A stretch of 64,000 nucleotides of DNA from Phycisphaerales bacterium (GCA_020849615.1 JADLFW010000036.1:96727-160726); one strand, 5' to 3'; counted from the first letter of the stretch, positions 30,785 to 39,097 are shown. Program-made: numbers and translations. The notes: generated from the sequence alone by a model not told the origin.

Positions 30785-31624
30785 GTGATCAGCATCGCCA
30801 GCAACATCACGGCCCTGCGGAGTGTGAACACGCTGAACTCCAGCACGCGGGCGCTGTACGCGACGTTCGAGAAGCTGGCGACGGGCCGGCGCATCAACCG
30901 CGCCAGCGATGACCCTTCGGGGTTGATGGCGTCCGATCACCTGCGGGCCCGGCAGGCGCAGATCGAGCAGCAGATCAAGGCGATGGAGATTGAATCGACG
31001 CGGCTGACCGCGCGGGATGGCGCGTACGACGCGGTCGGCGAGATGATGCTCGATCTCGAGGGCCTGGTCGTGTCGGCGGCGAGCACCGCGACGATGACCG
31101 ATGGCGAGCGCGAGGCGATGCAGATAGAGATCGATTCGATCGTCAAGGGCGTCGATTACGCGGCCGCGACGACGCGGTTCGGCGGCGACCTGGTGCTGGA
31201 GGGCGTCTCGAGCCGCACGCTGGGCGAGATCACCCTGCTGGTTGATGACGGGCAGGGCGGGCAGGTATCGAGGTCGTTCTCGCTGGCCGACCTGGCGACG
31301 GGCGGCGAGCTGGCCCTGAAGTCGGGTGACATGACGTTCGCGCAGAGCGTCGCGAAGGCGGCGACGGGTGAGGTCGCGTCGATGCGCGGCGCGATCGGCA
31401 ACCGCATGAAGGACCTCGACAGCCAGGCCCGGACGCTGACGAGCGAGCTGGAGGGCGTGGTCAAGGCGCGGTCGCAGATCCTGGATGCGGATTTCGCGGC
31501 CGAGACCGCGAACCTGGTGCGCAACCAGGTGCTGCAGCAGGCGGCGCTCTACACGACGCAGATGGCCCTGACGCAGAACGCCGGCATCGCCATGTCGCTG
31601 CTGAGCGGCGCGAAGAACGGCTAG
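30785..31624 (+). CDS. Flagellin
   Basis: The 279-residue protein has the conserved flagellin N terminus (ISIASNITALRSVNTLNSSTRALYATFEKLATGRRINRASDDPSG, where D0/D1 helices form) and C terminus (ILDADFAAETANLVRNQVLQQAALYTTQMALTQNAGIAMSLLSG). The variable middle is only about 100 residues, so the filament surface domain is very small. The start is a GTG at 30785; the frame continues upstream to 30356 across the sigma-factor promoter, but that part has no flagellin similarity. No other flagellar genes are in the window. A sigma-54-like site lies upstream. Confidence 0.93.
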   Translation: MISIASNITALRSVNTLNSSTRALYATFEKLATGRRINRASDDPSGLMASDHLRARQAQIEQQIKAMEIESTRLTARDGAYDAVGEMMLDLEGLVVSAASTATMTDGEREAMQIEIDSIVKGVDYAAATTRFGGDLVLEGVSSRTLGEITLLVDDGQGGQVSRSFSLADLATGGELALKSGDMTFAQSVAKAATGEVASMRGAIGNRMKDLDSQARTLTSELEGVVKARSQILDADFAAETANLVRNQVLQQAALYTTQMALTQNAGIAMSLLSGAKNG

Positions 31625-31654
31625 GTCGTGCTTGATGGATCGATTCCAGGGTGC

Positions 31655-31748
31655 CACGGTTCTCCGAACCGTGCATTTCCGTCTGTGTTTCTTCGCCCGG
31701 CTCGGAGAGCCCGGGCCACCTAGAGGCGCCCGGCTCGGAGAGCCGGGC
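31655..31748. repeat. Cluster of three REP-like hairpins
   Basis: Three palindromes with TCC/GGA loops follow flagellin: CACGGTTC/GAACCGTG (31655-31673), an imperfect GCCCGGCTC copy (31695-31716) and a perfect one (31728-31748). They lie between the convergent flagellin and YeiH genes and could end both transcripts. Confidence 0.8.
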
Positions 31749-31795
31749 CACCGAAAGGCATCCGTCAAACAGAGCTTGGGCGGGCCGGGGCTGAT

Positions 31796-32824
31796 CTAGT
31801 CCACGGTCGCCATCACCACGAGCAGGCCCGAGATGCTGATCACGATCCACAGGGTGATGCCCTGCGCCATGGCCCGCCACCCGACCGCGCGGATCGCCTT
31901 CATGGAGAGCCCCGCGCCGATGAGAAAGAGCGCGAGCTGGAAGCCGTAACCGGCGATGGTCTTGATGGTGTCGGCCCACGGGCGGATCTCGGGGATGACC
32001 GAGCGCAGCAGGCTGGCGATGAGGAAGAGGGCGATGAACCACGGGATCGGGATGCTCAGCCCGCGACGGGCGGGGGCCGGGGCTGCCTCAACCGGCGCCG
32101 TTTCGGGGCGTTCCTTCACCATCCACCGGGCGTAGAAGACCAGCGGGATGATCCACAGCACGCGGGAGAGCTTCACGACGTTGGCGACATCGAGGGCGGT
32201 GGCGCCGGTCTCGCCAGCAACGTGGTAGCTCTTGGCGGCGCCCACGACCGATGACACATCGTGGATGGCGACGCCGGCCCACGTGCCGAACTGCTCGGGG
32301 GAGAGGTGCAGGGCGTGGCCGATCACGGGGAACAGGTAGAGCGCAATGGCGTTGAGGATGAAGACCGTGCCGGTGGCGACGGCCATGGCGGTGCCATCGG
32401 CGGCGATCGCCGAGCCGACGGCGGCGATCGCCGAGCCGCCGCAGACGGCGGTGCCGGAGGAGATGAGCAGCGAGATCTCCCGGCCCGTCCTGAGGAACTT
32501 GCCGACGATGTACCCCAGGGCCATCGTGCCGATGATCGTCCCCGCGGCGAAGAGCAGGCCATCTTTGGCGGTGCCCATGAGCTGCGCGAAATCCATGCGG
32601 AAGCCCAGCAGCACGACGCAGACTTGGATGAGGAATCGCGAGACCTTCTTGCCGGGCCCGGGCCAGGCGGTGAGGCCCGCGAGCGCGAGGACCACCCCAA
32701 GTCCCAGCGCGGTGGCGGGCGAGGCCCACGGCGTGAGGCAGAACGCCAGGCCCAGCACGAACGCGACCGGCGCGATCATTTCGCGTCCGCCCGGCTTCCC
32801 GATTTGCGCCGTCGCCTGATCCAA
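31796..32824 (-). CDS. YeiH family putative sulfate exporter
   Basis: The 342-residue protein is a polytopic membrane protein with about ten helices and the YeiH/UPF0324 blocks VVLLGFRMDFAQLM, ISSGTAVCGGSAIAAV and FGTWAGVAIHDVSSVVGAA. Family members are proposed sulfate or sulfonate exporters. The start appears to be a TTG at 32824, with AAGGAG nine bases upstream; an ATG at 32779 is an alternative with a poorer ribosome site. The Shine-Dalgarno lies inside a 10-nt repeat array (32834-32870). Confidence 0.88.
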   Translation of the reverse strand: MDQATAQIGKPGGREMIAPVAFVLGLAFCLTPWASPATALGLGVVLALAGLTAWPGPGKKVSRFLIQVCVVLLGFRMDFAQLMGTAKDGLLFAAGTIIGTMALGYIVGKFLRTGREISLLISSGTAVCGGSAIAAVGSAIAADGTAMAVATGTVFILNAIALYLFPVIGHALHLSPEQFGTWAGVAIHDVSSVVGAAKSYHVAGETGATALDVANVVKLSRVLWIIPLVFYARWMVKERPETAPVEAAPAPARRGLSIPIPWFIALFLIASLLRSVIPEIRPWADTIKTIAGYGFQLALFLIGAGLSMKAIRAVGWRAMAQGITLWIVISISGLLVVMATVD

Positions 32825-32833
32825 CGTCCCCCG

Positions 32834-32870
32834 CTCCTTCCGATCCGTTCCTGTCCGCGCTGATCCGCGG
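32834..32870. repeat. 10-nt tandem array upstream of yeiH
   Basis: On the minus strand the units read CGCGGATCAG, CGCGGACAGG and AACGGATCGG. The array reaches into the ribosome-binding site of the YeiH gene. Confidence 0.6.
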
Positions 32871-32904
32871 CCCGGTTCTCTGGTGGACCGCTACTGTAAC
32901 GCCC

Positions 32905-34137
32905 GTGAGCGCCACCATCCCCTCCCCATCCCCGCTGGCCCGTCATTGGGCATTGGACCCTGAAATCATCTATCTGAATCACGGCTCGTTCGGGGCGTGC
33001 CCACGGGAGGTGCTGGCGGCCCAGCAGCGCTACCGAGACCGCATGGAGGGGGAGGCGATCCGCTTCTTCGTGCAGGAGCTGGATGGGCTGATGGATGCCA
33101 GCCGGGCCCGGCTCGCGGCGTTCCTGAACGCGGATGTCGAGGACCTGGTCTTCATCCCCAACGCGACGACGGCGGTGGCGACGGTGCTGGCCAATATCCA
33201 GCTCAGGCCCGGCGATGAGATCATCGCCAACACGCACGAGTACCCGGCGTGCATGAACAACCTGCGACGGGCCGCGGCCCGGAGCGGCGCGCAGATCGTG
33301 AACGCGGCGATCCCGTTCCCGATCCGGTCATCGCGGGAAGCGTTCGATGCGATCATGTCGAGAGTGACGACCAAGACGCGGCTGGTCCTGCTCTCGCACG
33401 TCACGAGCCCCAGCGGGCTGATCCTGCCGGTGCAGGAACTGGTTGAAGCGCTGAGCGCCAAGGGGATCGACACGCTGGTGGATGGGGCGCACGCGCCGGG
33501 GTTCTGCGAGGTTGACCTGAAGAAGCTCAGCCCGGCGTACTACACCGCCAACTGCCACAAGTGGATCTGCTCACCCAAAGGCTCGGCGTTCCTGTTCATC
33601 CGGCGCGACCGGCAGCAGAACTTCCGCCCGCTGGTGCTCTCCAACTTCGCCGAAAAACCCAAGCCGGGCCGGCCGTTCCTGCACACCGAGTTCGACTACA
33701 TCGGCACCGACGACTACTCCGCTTGCCTGGCGATCGGCGATGCGGTGGAGTTCATGCCGACGCTCGTTGAAGGCGGTTGGCCCGCGATCAGGAAGCACAA
33801 CCGCGAGCTGGTGCTGAAGGGTCGCGACATCCTGTGCCGGGGCTTGGCGATCGAGCCGCCCGCGCCGGACTCGATGATCGGCTGCCTGACGACGCTAATC
33901 TTGCCGCAGCACACGCCGGAGCTTCGCGAGAAGCTGGCGAAGCGGCCCAGCAAGCACCACGATGCGCTGCAGGATGCGATCATCGATCGGCACCGGATCC
34001 AGGTGCCGATCTGGTCGGTGGCGGGCGGGCCGAGGACGATCCGGCTCTCCGCGCAGCTCTACAACACGGTGGGGCAGTACGAGTACCTGGCGGGGGCGCT
34101 GAGGGAAGAGCTGGCGCGGGAGCAGAAGCTCGGGTAG
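32905..34137 (+). CDS. PLP-dependent class V aminotransferase (isopenicillin N epimerase-like)
   Basis: The 410-residue protein has the class V fold pattern: IYLNHGSFGACPREVLAAQ at the N terminus, an aromatic and Asp site (LVDGAHAPG) for the PLP pyridine nitrogen, and the Schiff-base lysine in TANCHKWICSPKGSAFLFI. It belongs to the isopenicillin-N-epimerase-like branch, whose members act as epimerases, cysteine desulfurases or aminotransferases; the substrate is not clear. It starts with a GTG at 32905, divergent from the YeiH gene with 80 bases between them. Confidence 0.9.
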   Translation: MSATIPSPSPLARHWALDPEIIYLNHGSFGACPREVLAAQQRYRDRMEGEAIRFFVQELDGLMDASRARLAAFLNADVEDLVFIPNATTAVATVLANIQLRPGDEIIANTHEYPACMNNLRRAAARSGAQIVNAAIPFPIRSSREAFDAIMSRVTTKTRLVLLSHVTSPSGLILPVQELVEALSAKGIDTLVDGAHAPGFCEVDLKKLSPAYYTANCHKWICSPKGSAFLFIRRDRQQNFRPLVLSNFAEKPKPGRPFLHTEFDYIGTDDYSACLAIGDAVEFMPTLVEGGWPAIRKHNRELVLKGRDILCRGLAIEPPAPDSMIGCLTTLILPQHTPELREKLAKRPSKHHDALQDAIIDRHRIQVPIWSVAGGPRTIRLSAQLYNTVGQYEYLAGALREELAREQKLG

Positions 34138-34205
34138 CAACCCGCAAACGTAATACTTCGTTTCAGCGGTTGACGGCGGGCACGCTCGTTTGGTATCCTT
34201 TCGGC

Positions 34206-34451
34206 ATGACGATTGATCAACTTCGTCAGCACCACCGGGCTGCGCCGTTCCGACCGTTCATTCTGCACCTGACGGACGGGCGGAGCTTTCGGGTGGATCA
34301 CCCCGAGTTCCTGTCGATCACTGGCGGAGGCAGAACCGTCATCGTTGGCTATTCTGACCGCGACGCCATCGAAATCCTCGACCTGCTGCTGGTCACCTCG
34401 ATCGAAGTGCTGGATTCGCGCTCCGACAACGGCGCGGGCCGGGCCGCCTGA
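34206..34451 (+). CDS. Small conserved protein of unknown function
   Basis: The 81-residue protein (MTIDQLRQHHRAAPFRPF..., then LTDGRSFRVDHPEFLSI and EILDLLLVTSIEVL) belongs to a small family that I recall as widespread in planctomycetes, with an invariant PFRPF and H-P-E-F core and no known function. It has a compact alpha-beta pattern without membrane segments. Its stop is two bases from the stop of the convergent peptidase gene. Confidence 0.75.
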   Translation: MTIDQLRQHHRAAPFRPFILHLTDGRSFRVDHPEFLSITGGGRTVIVGYSDRDAIEILDLLLVTSIEVLDSRSDNGAGRAA

Positions 34452-34453
34452 CC

Positions 34454-35533
34454 TCACGTGCCTCCCACTTCTTTTCCGGTTTGCCCTTTGCCGTTTGCGA
34501 CTTCCCGCACCACTCCCTCCAGCCCCTCCACCACCCGCGCCATCCGCTCGTAATTCAGCTTGTCGGGCGTATCTGTGGGCTTGTGGTAGTGCGGATACCT
34601 GTACGGCGCGGTGTCGGTGACCATCAGCGCCGGGTACCCCATCTTCCAGAACGACCAGTGGTCGCTGGAGGCGACGCGGGGCACCAGCGCGGTGAGGGCA
34701 GCGCCCTGCGAGGGGAACGGGGCCGATTCGCGGAAGGCGCCCACGCAGCGTTCGACGAGGTCGCGCGATTCGTACAGGCCCACGAACGCGATGAAGTCAC
34801 CCTGCGAGGGATAAAACGCGCCGACGACGGGCGGATAGTCCTGCGAGCCGCGTTCATCGCTGAAGTAGCCGATCGTCTCGATACTGAGCATCGCGGCGAT
34901 CTTCTCACCCCGGTCCTTGCAGGCCCGGGCGTAAACGAGGCTGCCCATCTCATCGGTCCAGAAGAACGGGGGCTCTTCATTCACGAAGAACACGAACCGG
35001 ATCGTCCGGGCCGGGCCGACTTGCGTTCCGGGCCGCGGGGCGAATCGGCGGGCCAGCGCCAGCACCGCGGCCGTGCCGCTGCCGTTGTCATTGGCGGCCG
35101 GGCAACCGCGGACAGCGTCGTAGTGCGCCCCGATGATCACGATGTCCGGGCCCGCGCCATCCGCCGCAGGGATCTCGGCCTCGATGTTGGCGCACGCCAC
35201 CCCGCGCACGGTGAAGACCTGTTTCTTCACGGTGTAGCCGGCCCGCGCGAGCTCGGCGGTGAGGTACGCCTCGGCGGCGGCCAGCTTCTCGGGGTGGAAG
35301 ACGTTTCGTTCGCCGATCGCCCCCGCGAGCATCTCGACATCGGCCCGGAGCTCATCGGCGAGGGAAAGTTGCATGGCGCTCATGGCGGGGAGCGGGCCGG
35401 CGAAGGAGCGGCCCGGCATGCGGATGGCGCAGCTGGCGGCGATGCCGCCGATGAGTCCGAGCACCAGCGCCAAGCCGCCCCACCACAAGGCCCGTCGAAC
35501 GCGGCTGCGCATCGGCAAGGGTCGCGGCTTCAC
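34454..35533 (-). CDS. M28 family zinc aminopeptidase, membrane-anchored
   Basis: The 359-residue protein has an N-terminal membrane anchor (LWWGGLALVLGLIGGIAASC, about 15-34) and an M28 domain with the di-zinc ligands in IIGAHYDAVRG (His, bridging Asp in NDNGSG), NEEPPFFW (Glu pair), SIETIGYFSD (Asp) and YPHYHKPTD (His). It should remove N-terminal residues from peptides in the periplasm. The GTG start has GGAGG six bases upstream. The last 17 codons are encoded by a heptamer array and give a Gly/Lys-rich tail (NGKGQTGKEVGGT) that is probably not part of the fold. Confidence 0.9.
   Translation of the reverse strand: MKPRPLPMRSRVRRALWWGGLALVLGLIGGIAASCAIRMPGRSFAGPLPAMSAMQLSLADELRADVEMLAGAIGERNVFHPEKLAAAEAYLTAELARAGYTVKKQVFTVRGVACANIEAEIPAADGAGPDIVIIGAHYDAVRGCPAANDNGSGTAAVLALARRFAPRPGTQVGPARTIRFVFFVNEEPPFFWTDEMGSLVYARACKDRGEKIAAMLSIETIGYFSDERGSQDYPPVVGAFYPSQGDFIAFVGLYESRDLVERCVGAFRESAPFPSQGAALTALVPRVASSDHWSFWKMGYPALMVTDTAPYRYPHYHKPTDTPDKLNYERMARVVEGLEGVVREVANGKGQTGKEVGGT
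34479..34506. repeat. Heptamer array at the 3' end of the M28 gene
   Basis: Four units of GTTTGCC type (GGCAAAC on the coding strand) occupy the end of the peptidase coding sequence just before its stop codon at 34454. Confidence 0.75.
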
Positions 35534-35578
35534 GGTTGACCTCCGGGCGGGCCCGGTCGCGGGCCCAAGAGCTAGTGC

Positions 35579-35584
35579 ATACTA
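35579..35584 (-). promoter_or_regulatory. Possible -10 element for the M28 gene
   Basis: On the minus strand TAGTAT lies 46 bases before the GTG start in a locally AT-rich patch, within a TAGT...ACTA inverted repeat. A matching -35 is not clear. Confidence 0.3.
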
Positions 35585-35683
35585 ACAGATTTTCCCCACC
35601 CACCGCAAGCCCGGTTTCGCTCTTTTCCATCAACAAAAACCCGGGCCGGGCCGGGGGATATCGATGGCCTTGGGATTCAGAAC

Positions 35684-35739
35684 GCCCTCGCTCACGCTCG
35701 GGCTGCTTCTCACCTTGTCACTCCGTCAGTCCATCACTT
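35684..35739. repeat. Shared 23-nt motif plus 8-nt array downstream of the BI-1 gene
   Basis: A 23-nt motif (35684-35706, core CCCTCGCTCACGCTCGGG) occurs again without change at 39049-39071. Next to it three 8-nt units of CGTCAnTn type (35716-35739) run into the last codons and stop of the BI-1 gene. Confidence 0.75.
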
Positions 35740-36531
35740 CTTCTGGATCTTCGACAGCAGGCGGAGGATCTCGATGTACAGCCACACCAGCGTGACCATC
35801 AGGCCGAACGCGCCGTACCACTCGAGGTACTTGGGGGCGCCGCGCTGGGCGTTCTCTTCGATGAAGTCGAAATCCAGCACGAGGTTGAAGGCCGCCAGCC
35901 CGACGACCACGAGGCTGAACCCGATGCCGATCGCGCCCGAGCCGTGGATGTAGGGGATCTGGATGCCGAAGAAGCCCAGCAGGATCGTGGCCAGGTACGT
36001 CAGGCCCACTCCCGCCGTGCCGATGAGGACCACCTTGGTGAAGAGCGGTGTGGCCCGGAGGATGCGGGTCGCGTAGAGGATCAGCATCCCCGCGAAGACG
36101 CCGAACGTGAGGATGATGGCCTGGAAGATGATCCCGCCGGCGAGGGCGGTCTTGACGGCGTTGCCGCCCGCGCCCTGGCCGATGCGCTGCGCGACGACCA
36201 GCGACAGCACCCCCAGGAACAGGCCTTCGCACAGGGCGTAGGGGATCGAGAGGTACGGCGCGGTCTTTGGCGCGAAGGTGATGATCAGGGCCAGCACCAG
36301 GCCGCCGAAGACGCCGCCGAGCATCATAGGCATGGCGTAGCCAGCGCCCGCGGCGGCGGCGTTGTAGGACCAGACAGCCGTCGCCGCGCAGAACGCCAGC
36401 ATCAGCCCGGCCTTGGCGGCGGTGCCCGGGATGCTCATCGTCGTGCTGCGCCGGGCCGGGGCATCGAGGGATTCCCAGCCGGGGACGGGCGTAAAGGCCC
36501 GCGAGTTCAGTGCAGGGTTGCCGGATCGCAT
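35734..36531 (-). CDS. Bax inhibitor-1/YccA family membrane protein
   Basis: The 265-residue protein has about 35 polar N-terminal residues followed by seven hydrophobic helices, with family features such as IPYALCEGLFLGVLS and a C-terminal LEWYGAFGLMVTLVWLYIEILRLL. Bacterial BI-1 proteins (YetJ, YccA) act as pH-sensitive calcium leak channels or modulate FtsH proteolysis. The ATG at 36531 has AGGAGG nine bases upstream. The stop codon lies inside an 8-nt repeat array. Confidence 0.92.
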   Translation of the reverse strand: MRSGNPALNSRAFTPVPGWESLDAPARRSTTMSIPGTAAKAGLMLAFCAATAVWSYNAAAAGAGYAMPMMLGGVFGGLVLALIITFAPKTAPYLSIPYALCEGLFLGVLSLVVAQRIGQGAGGNAVKTALAGGIIFQAIILTFGVFAGMLILYATRILRATPLFTKVVLIGTAGVGLTYLATILLGFFGIQIPYIHGSGAIGIGFSLVVVGLAAFNLVLDFDFIEENAQRGAPKYLEWYGAFGLMVTLVWLYIEILRLLSKIQKK

Positions 36532-36632
36532 GTTCGGTCGCCTCCTGGTTGCGGCCCGTCACGGGCGCGGATGGACAACCCACCGGCGTGTGACACCCGA
36601 GAGTGTATTGGGATTCGCCGGGCCCGGCGTGC

Positions 36633-36760
36633 GGAAACCGAACGCAGAGGGATCAGAGAAGACCAGAGGACCACAGAGCTAGACCTGTGCCGATGGCCCC
36701 GCAGCCTGGATCCTCTCTGAGTCTCTCTGGTTGCCTCTGATCCCTCTGCGTTCGTTTTCC
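36633..36760. repeat. Long inverted repeat built from 10-nt CAGAG units
   Basis: The left arm (36633-36684) and the right arm (36708-36760) are reverse complements at roughly 75-80 % identity, and each arm is itself a series of 10-nt units starting CAGAG. The arms begin with the shared prefix GAACGCAGAGG. It lies between the BI-1 gene start and the stop of the gene ending at 36764. A close relative is at 61006-61128. Confidence 0.85.
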
Positions 36761-36763
36761 CGG

Positions 36764-37792
36764 CTACGGCGTGATCACCGGGCCCGTGTCCACGCACTCG
36801 AAATCTGACCCCTTGATGCCGCGGATCCGCGAGAGCTGGTCATCATCCCAGCGCGGGTCGGGGGCGCCCGAGACATACCAGTCGCTGCCGTTGTCGGCGA
36901 GGATCATGCCGTATTTCTTCATCGCCGCCAGGATCGGCCGCACCTGCGGCGGGTAGCCGGAGATGTCCACACCCGCCTTCAGCCGCACGCGCAGGCCCAT
37001 CGGCGGGTGGGTGGGGTCCAGCGATGAGCTGGCCCAGTGCGTCGCGGGCAGGATGCACGCTTTCTGCGTCGGCCCGGTCGTGAAGCGCAGGGCGTGGCGG
37101 ATCTCGCCTTTGAGCACCGCCTCGTCGTACCGGGCCAGCCCCGGGAATATCGCCAGCCCGGCCGCATCAGCGCTGGTCCAGCCGAAGGGGCGCAGCTCGT
37201 TGCTGGTGAGGTCCCAGACCGCGCCGCTGTCGGCCCGCCACCGGGCCCCGCCATCGATGGGGAAGGCCCGGTAGAGCTCGTAGAGCATCCGCCGCGACCA
37301 GTCGACCACCAGCACGTGGCGGTCGCCCGTGCCGCCGGGCCCGCCCTCGATCGGCGCGCCGGGCGGCACCGGGTACGGGCCCGGATCGCTCTGGCTGCCG
37401 TAGAGCACGAAGTCGATGGGGACCATCGGCTGTGTTGGCGGCACCACCACGAAGGGGATGCCGTTGGGCGCCCCATCCCACACCGTACCGAAATCGGGGT
37501 GCAGGCCCGTGCCCGCGCCCATCGTCGCGATCCACACCGTCGACATCGGGTGCACCGGAAGCCCCGATACATCCTGGTTCCAGGCGTTGTCAGCGGGAAA
37601 CACCTGCAGCCTCGACAGCACATCGCCGGGTTTGTCAGCGCCCCCCGCGTGCGCGGGCACAACGGGCTGCGGCTGCCCGCCCGGCACGGTGTGGGCGGGC
37701 TGGGCCATCTCCACGAGCAGGCTTACGCACGGAACCACAGCCGGGCCGATCAACGCGCCTGCGAGCGTCAACATCTTCCTGGTGGCCGCCAT
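36764..37792 (-). CDS. Conserved secreted protein of unknown function
   Basis: The 342-residue protein begins MAATRKMLTLAGALIGPAVVPCVSLL (signal sequence) and continues with VFPADNAWNQDVSGLPVHP, GIPFVVVPPTQPMVPI, DRHVLVVDWSRRMLYELYRAFP, RPFGWTSADAAGLAIFPGLARYDE and KYGMILADNGSDWYVSGAPDPRW. I recognise this as a conserved bacterial secreted family (NAWN...SGAPDPRW) that has no assigned function; the order of motifs suggests a beta-jelly or lectin-like fold. The start at 37792 is chosen for the signal peptide. It stands alone, with a 458-base upstream gap. Confidence 0.8.
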   Translation of the reverse strand: MAATRKMLTLAGALIGPAVVPCVSLLVEMAQPAHTVPGGQPQPVVPAHAGGADKPGDVLSRLQVFPADNAWNQDVSGLPVHPMSTVWIATMGAGTGLHPDFGTVWDGAPNGIPFVVVPPTQPMVPIDFVLYGSQSDPGPYPVPPGAPIEGGPGGTGDRHVLVVDWSRRMLYELYRAFPIDGGARWRADSGAVWDLTSNELRPFGWTSADAAGLAIFPGLARYDEAVLKGEIRHALRFTTGPTQKACILPATHWASSSLDPTHPPMGLRVRLKAGVDISGYPPQVRPILAAMKKYGMILADNGSDWYVSGAPDPRWDDDQLSRIRGIKGSDFECVDTGPVITP

Positions 37793-38250
37793 TGGGGTGT
37801 CGCTTCCTTTCCTGCTCAAGGCCCGGATGGTCCGAACGGGACTCCCCGGAAGCAACACGGGCCAGCCTACCCGGGGCGGGGTCCTCGCGCCAAGCGTGCC
37901 GGGCCCGATGCGTATGAAACCAGCTTCATCCCCAGGCCCGCGCCGCTCTCATCGGGTTGCTGCATCTCTTGATGAGCGACCGAGTGCGTTCCGCCTTCAT
38001 CTCTCACTCTCTCACTCTCTCAACTCGGGCCCGGGCCGGCGCCCGCGAGCGCCGGCCCGGGGTTGCAAGGAGCCGCGATGCAGCGTCGAGACCTTCACGT
38101 GCCGGGCCGCAACGCCGCGCTCGCCGAACCGCGCGATCACGCCGAGCGGATGCGGCCATCCGCGCCGGGCCGGCGCGCGGACCCCCCGGCCCGCGCCCGC
38201 GGCAAACCGCAGCGCCGGCCCGCAGCGCCGCGCTGAGCGAGCGCCAACAT
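37793..38250. other. Intergenic region with repeat and strong hairpin
   Basis: This 458-base gap contains three CTCTCACT-type 8-nt units (38001-38024) and a 12-bp perfect hairpin (38030-38061, arm CCCGGGCCGGCG, 8-nt loop). Just after it a plus-strand frame at 38078-38236 encodes 52 Arg/Pro/Ala-rich residues behind an AGGAG site. The frame has no similarity I know and its composition is what GC-rich non-coding DNA would give, so I do not call it a gene. Confidence 0.5.
38030..38061. terminator. 12-bp GC hairpin
   Basis: CCCGGGCCGGCG and its exact complement flank an 8-nt loop. There is no T-tract on either side. It lies about 190 bases downstream of the gene that ends at 38251 (minus strand). 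Confidence 0.4.
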
Positions 38251-38919
38251 CTACGGTTTCGCGGTGGCCCGTCCCCACCCGCATTCCGTGCACCCGCCCG
38301 CATGATCACCGCGGAGGTCGTAGGCGCAGGATGGGCAGAGGCCGCGGCGGAGGCGAGATCGCTCGCACGCCACGCGACTCATCCGTTTCAACCCCCACCA
38401 CACACCGGCGTAGACCGGAACATTGGCGGCCAGGCCCCGGGCCGGATGAAGTGGCATCGCCCGCGGCACGTTGAGCCAGCCACCGAGCGCAAGTTCTGGC
38501 CAGAATGCGAACGGCGGTCGCAAAGATGGCGGATCCAGCACATCAATCCGCACTCCCAGCGGCGGATCTTTGCGGAACCCCGACCAGACCAGCGCGGACC
38601 AGGGCCAACCGGCCCCGACCCGATACTCAAGCTGCGCCTCGCCTGCATCGGCCAGCGCACGCTGCACCACCGCGTCCAGTCCGCCGCCGCTCGCCTCAGC
38701 CCGCAATGTGGGGCGGGCTGCGAAACCTGGCGTCACATTGCGCATCCAGCTGAGCCCGGCGATCGGCTCCACGGAGTCCGAGTTCGGCGTTGGCGAGTAC
38801 CACCTCGGTGGCCCGACGTCGCCAAGCAACGCGAACCCCCACGCCACGAGCACGTTCACGACAGCGCCGATCAGCCCGTACGTGATGACTCGGCGGATGA
38901 TGCGACCTGCGCGGGCCAC
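38251..38919 (-). CDS. Membrane protein with C-terminal zinc ribbon
   Basis: The 222-residue protein has an N-terminal membrane helix (ITYGLIGAVVNVLVAWGFALL) and ends with a zinc ribbon, CPSCAYDLRG...CTECGWG. Proteins of this design (soluble middle, CPxCGYDLRG ribbon) are very common in planctomycetes and have no known role. The GTG at 38919 fits the start of the hydrophobic segment; the longer frame to 39060 runs through hairpin repeats. No operon partner is obvious. Confidence 0.65.
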   Translation of the reverse strand: MARAGRIIRRVITYGLIGAVVNVLVAWGFALLGDVGPPRWYSPTPNSDSVEPIAGLSWMRNVTPGFAARPTLRAEASGGGLDAVVQRALADAGEAQLEYRVGAGWPWSALVWSGFRKDPPLGVRIDVLDPPSLRPPFAFWPELALGGWLNVPRAMPLHPARGLAANVPVYAGVWWGLKRMSRVACERSRLRRGLCPSCAYDLRGDHAGGCTECGWGRATAKP

Positions 38920-38942
38920 GGCGGGGCTCCTGTCCGGGGCTT

Positions 38943-39097
38943 GGACCCCTGCGGGGTCCGGAAGGTCATGCGCCGCTCCCCGGGGGCGGCGCTCGCCGCG
39001 GCGAGCTTGCCCCCGGCCACTTCCTGTCACGCCTGCGGCGTGAAGCAAGCCCTCGCTCACGCTCGGGCTGCGTGCTCTGCGTGCTCTGCGTTCCTTC
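38943..39097. repeat. Hairpin cluster, shared 23-nt motif and 9-nt array 3' of guaB
   Basis: The gap between guaB and the zinc-ribbon gene holds GGACCCC-TGC-GGGGTCC (38943-38959), a 16-bp perfect palindrome (38991-39006), TCACGCC-TGC-GGCGTGA (39027-39043), the 23-nt motif shared with 35684-35706, and a 9-nt CGTGCTCTG array (39071-39097) that touches the guaB stop codon. Confidence 0.8.

Noticed and set aside
38078..38236. A 52-codon frame with an AGGAG site in the 37.8-38.25 kb gap.
   Set aside because: Arg/Pro/Ala composition is that of non-coding DNA and no family is known; not enough to call a gene.
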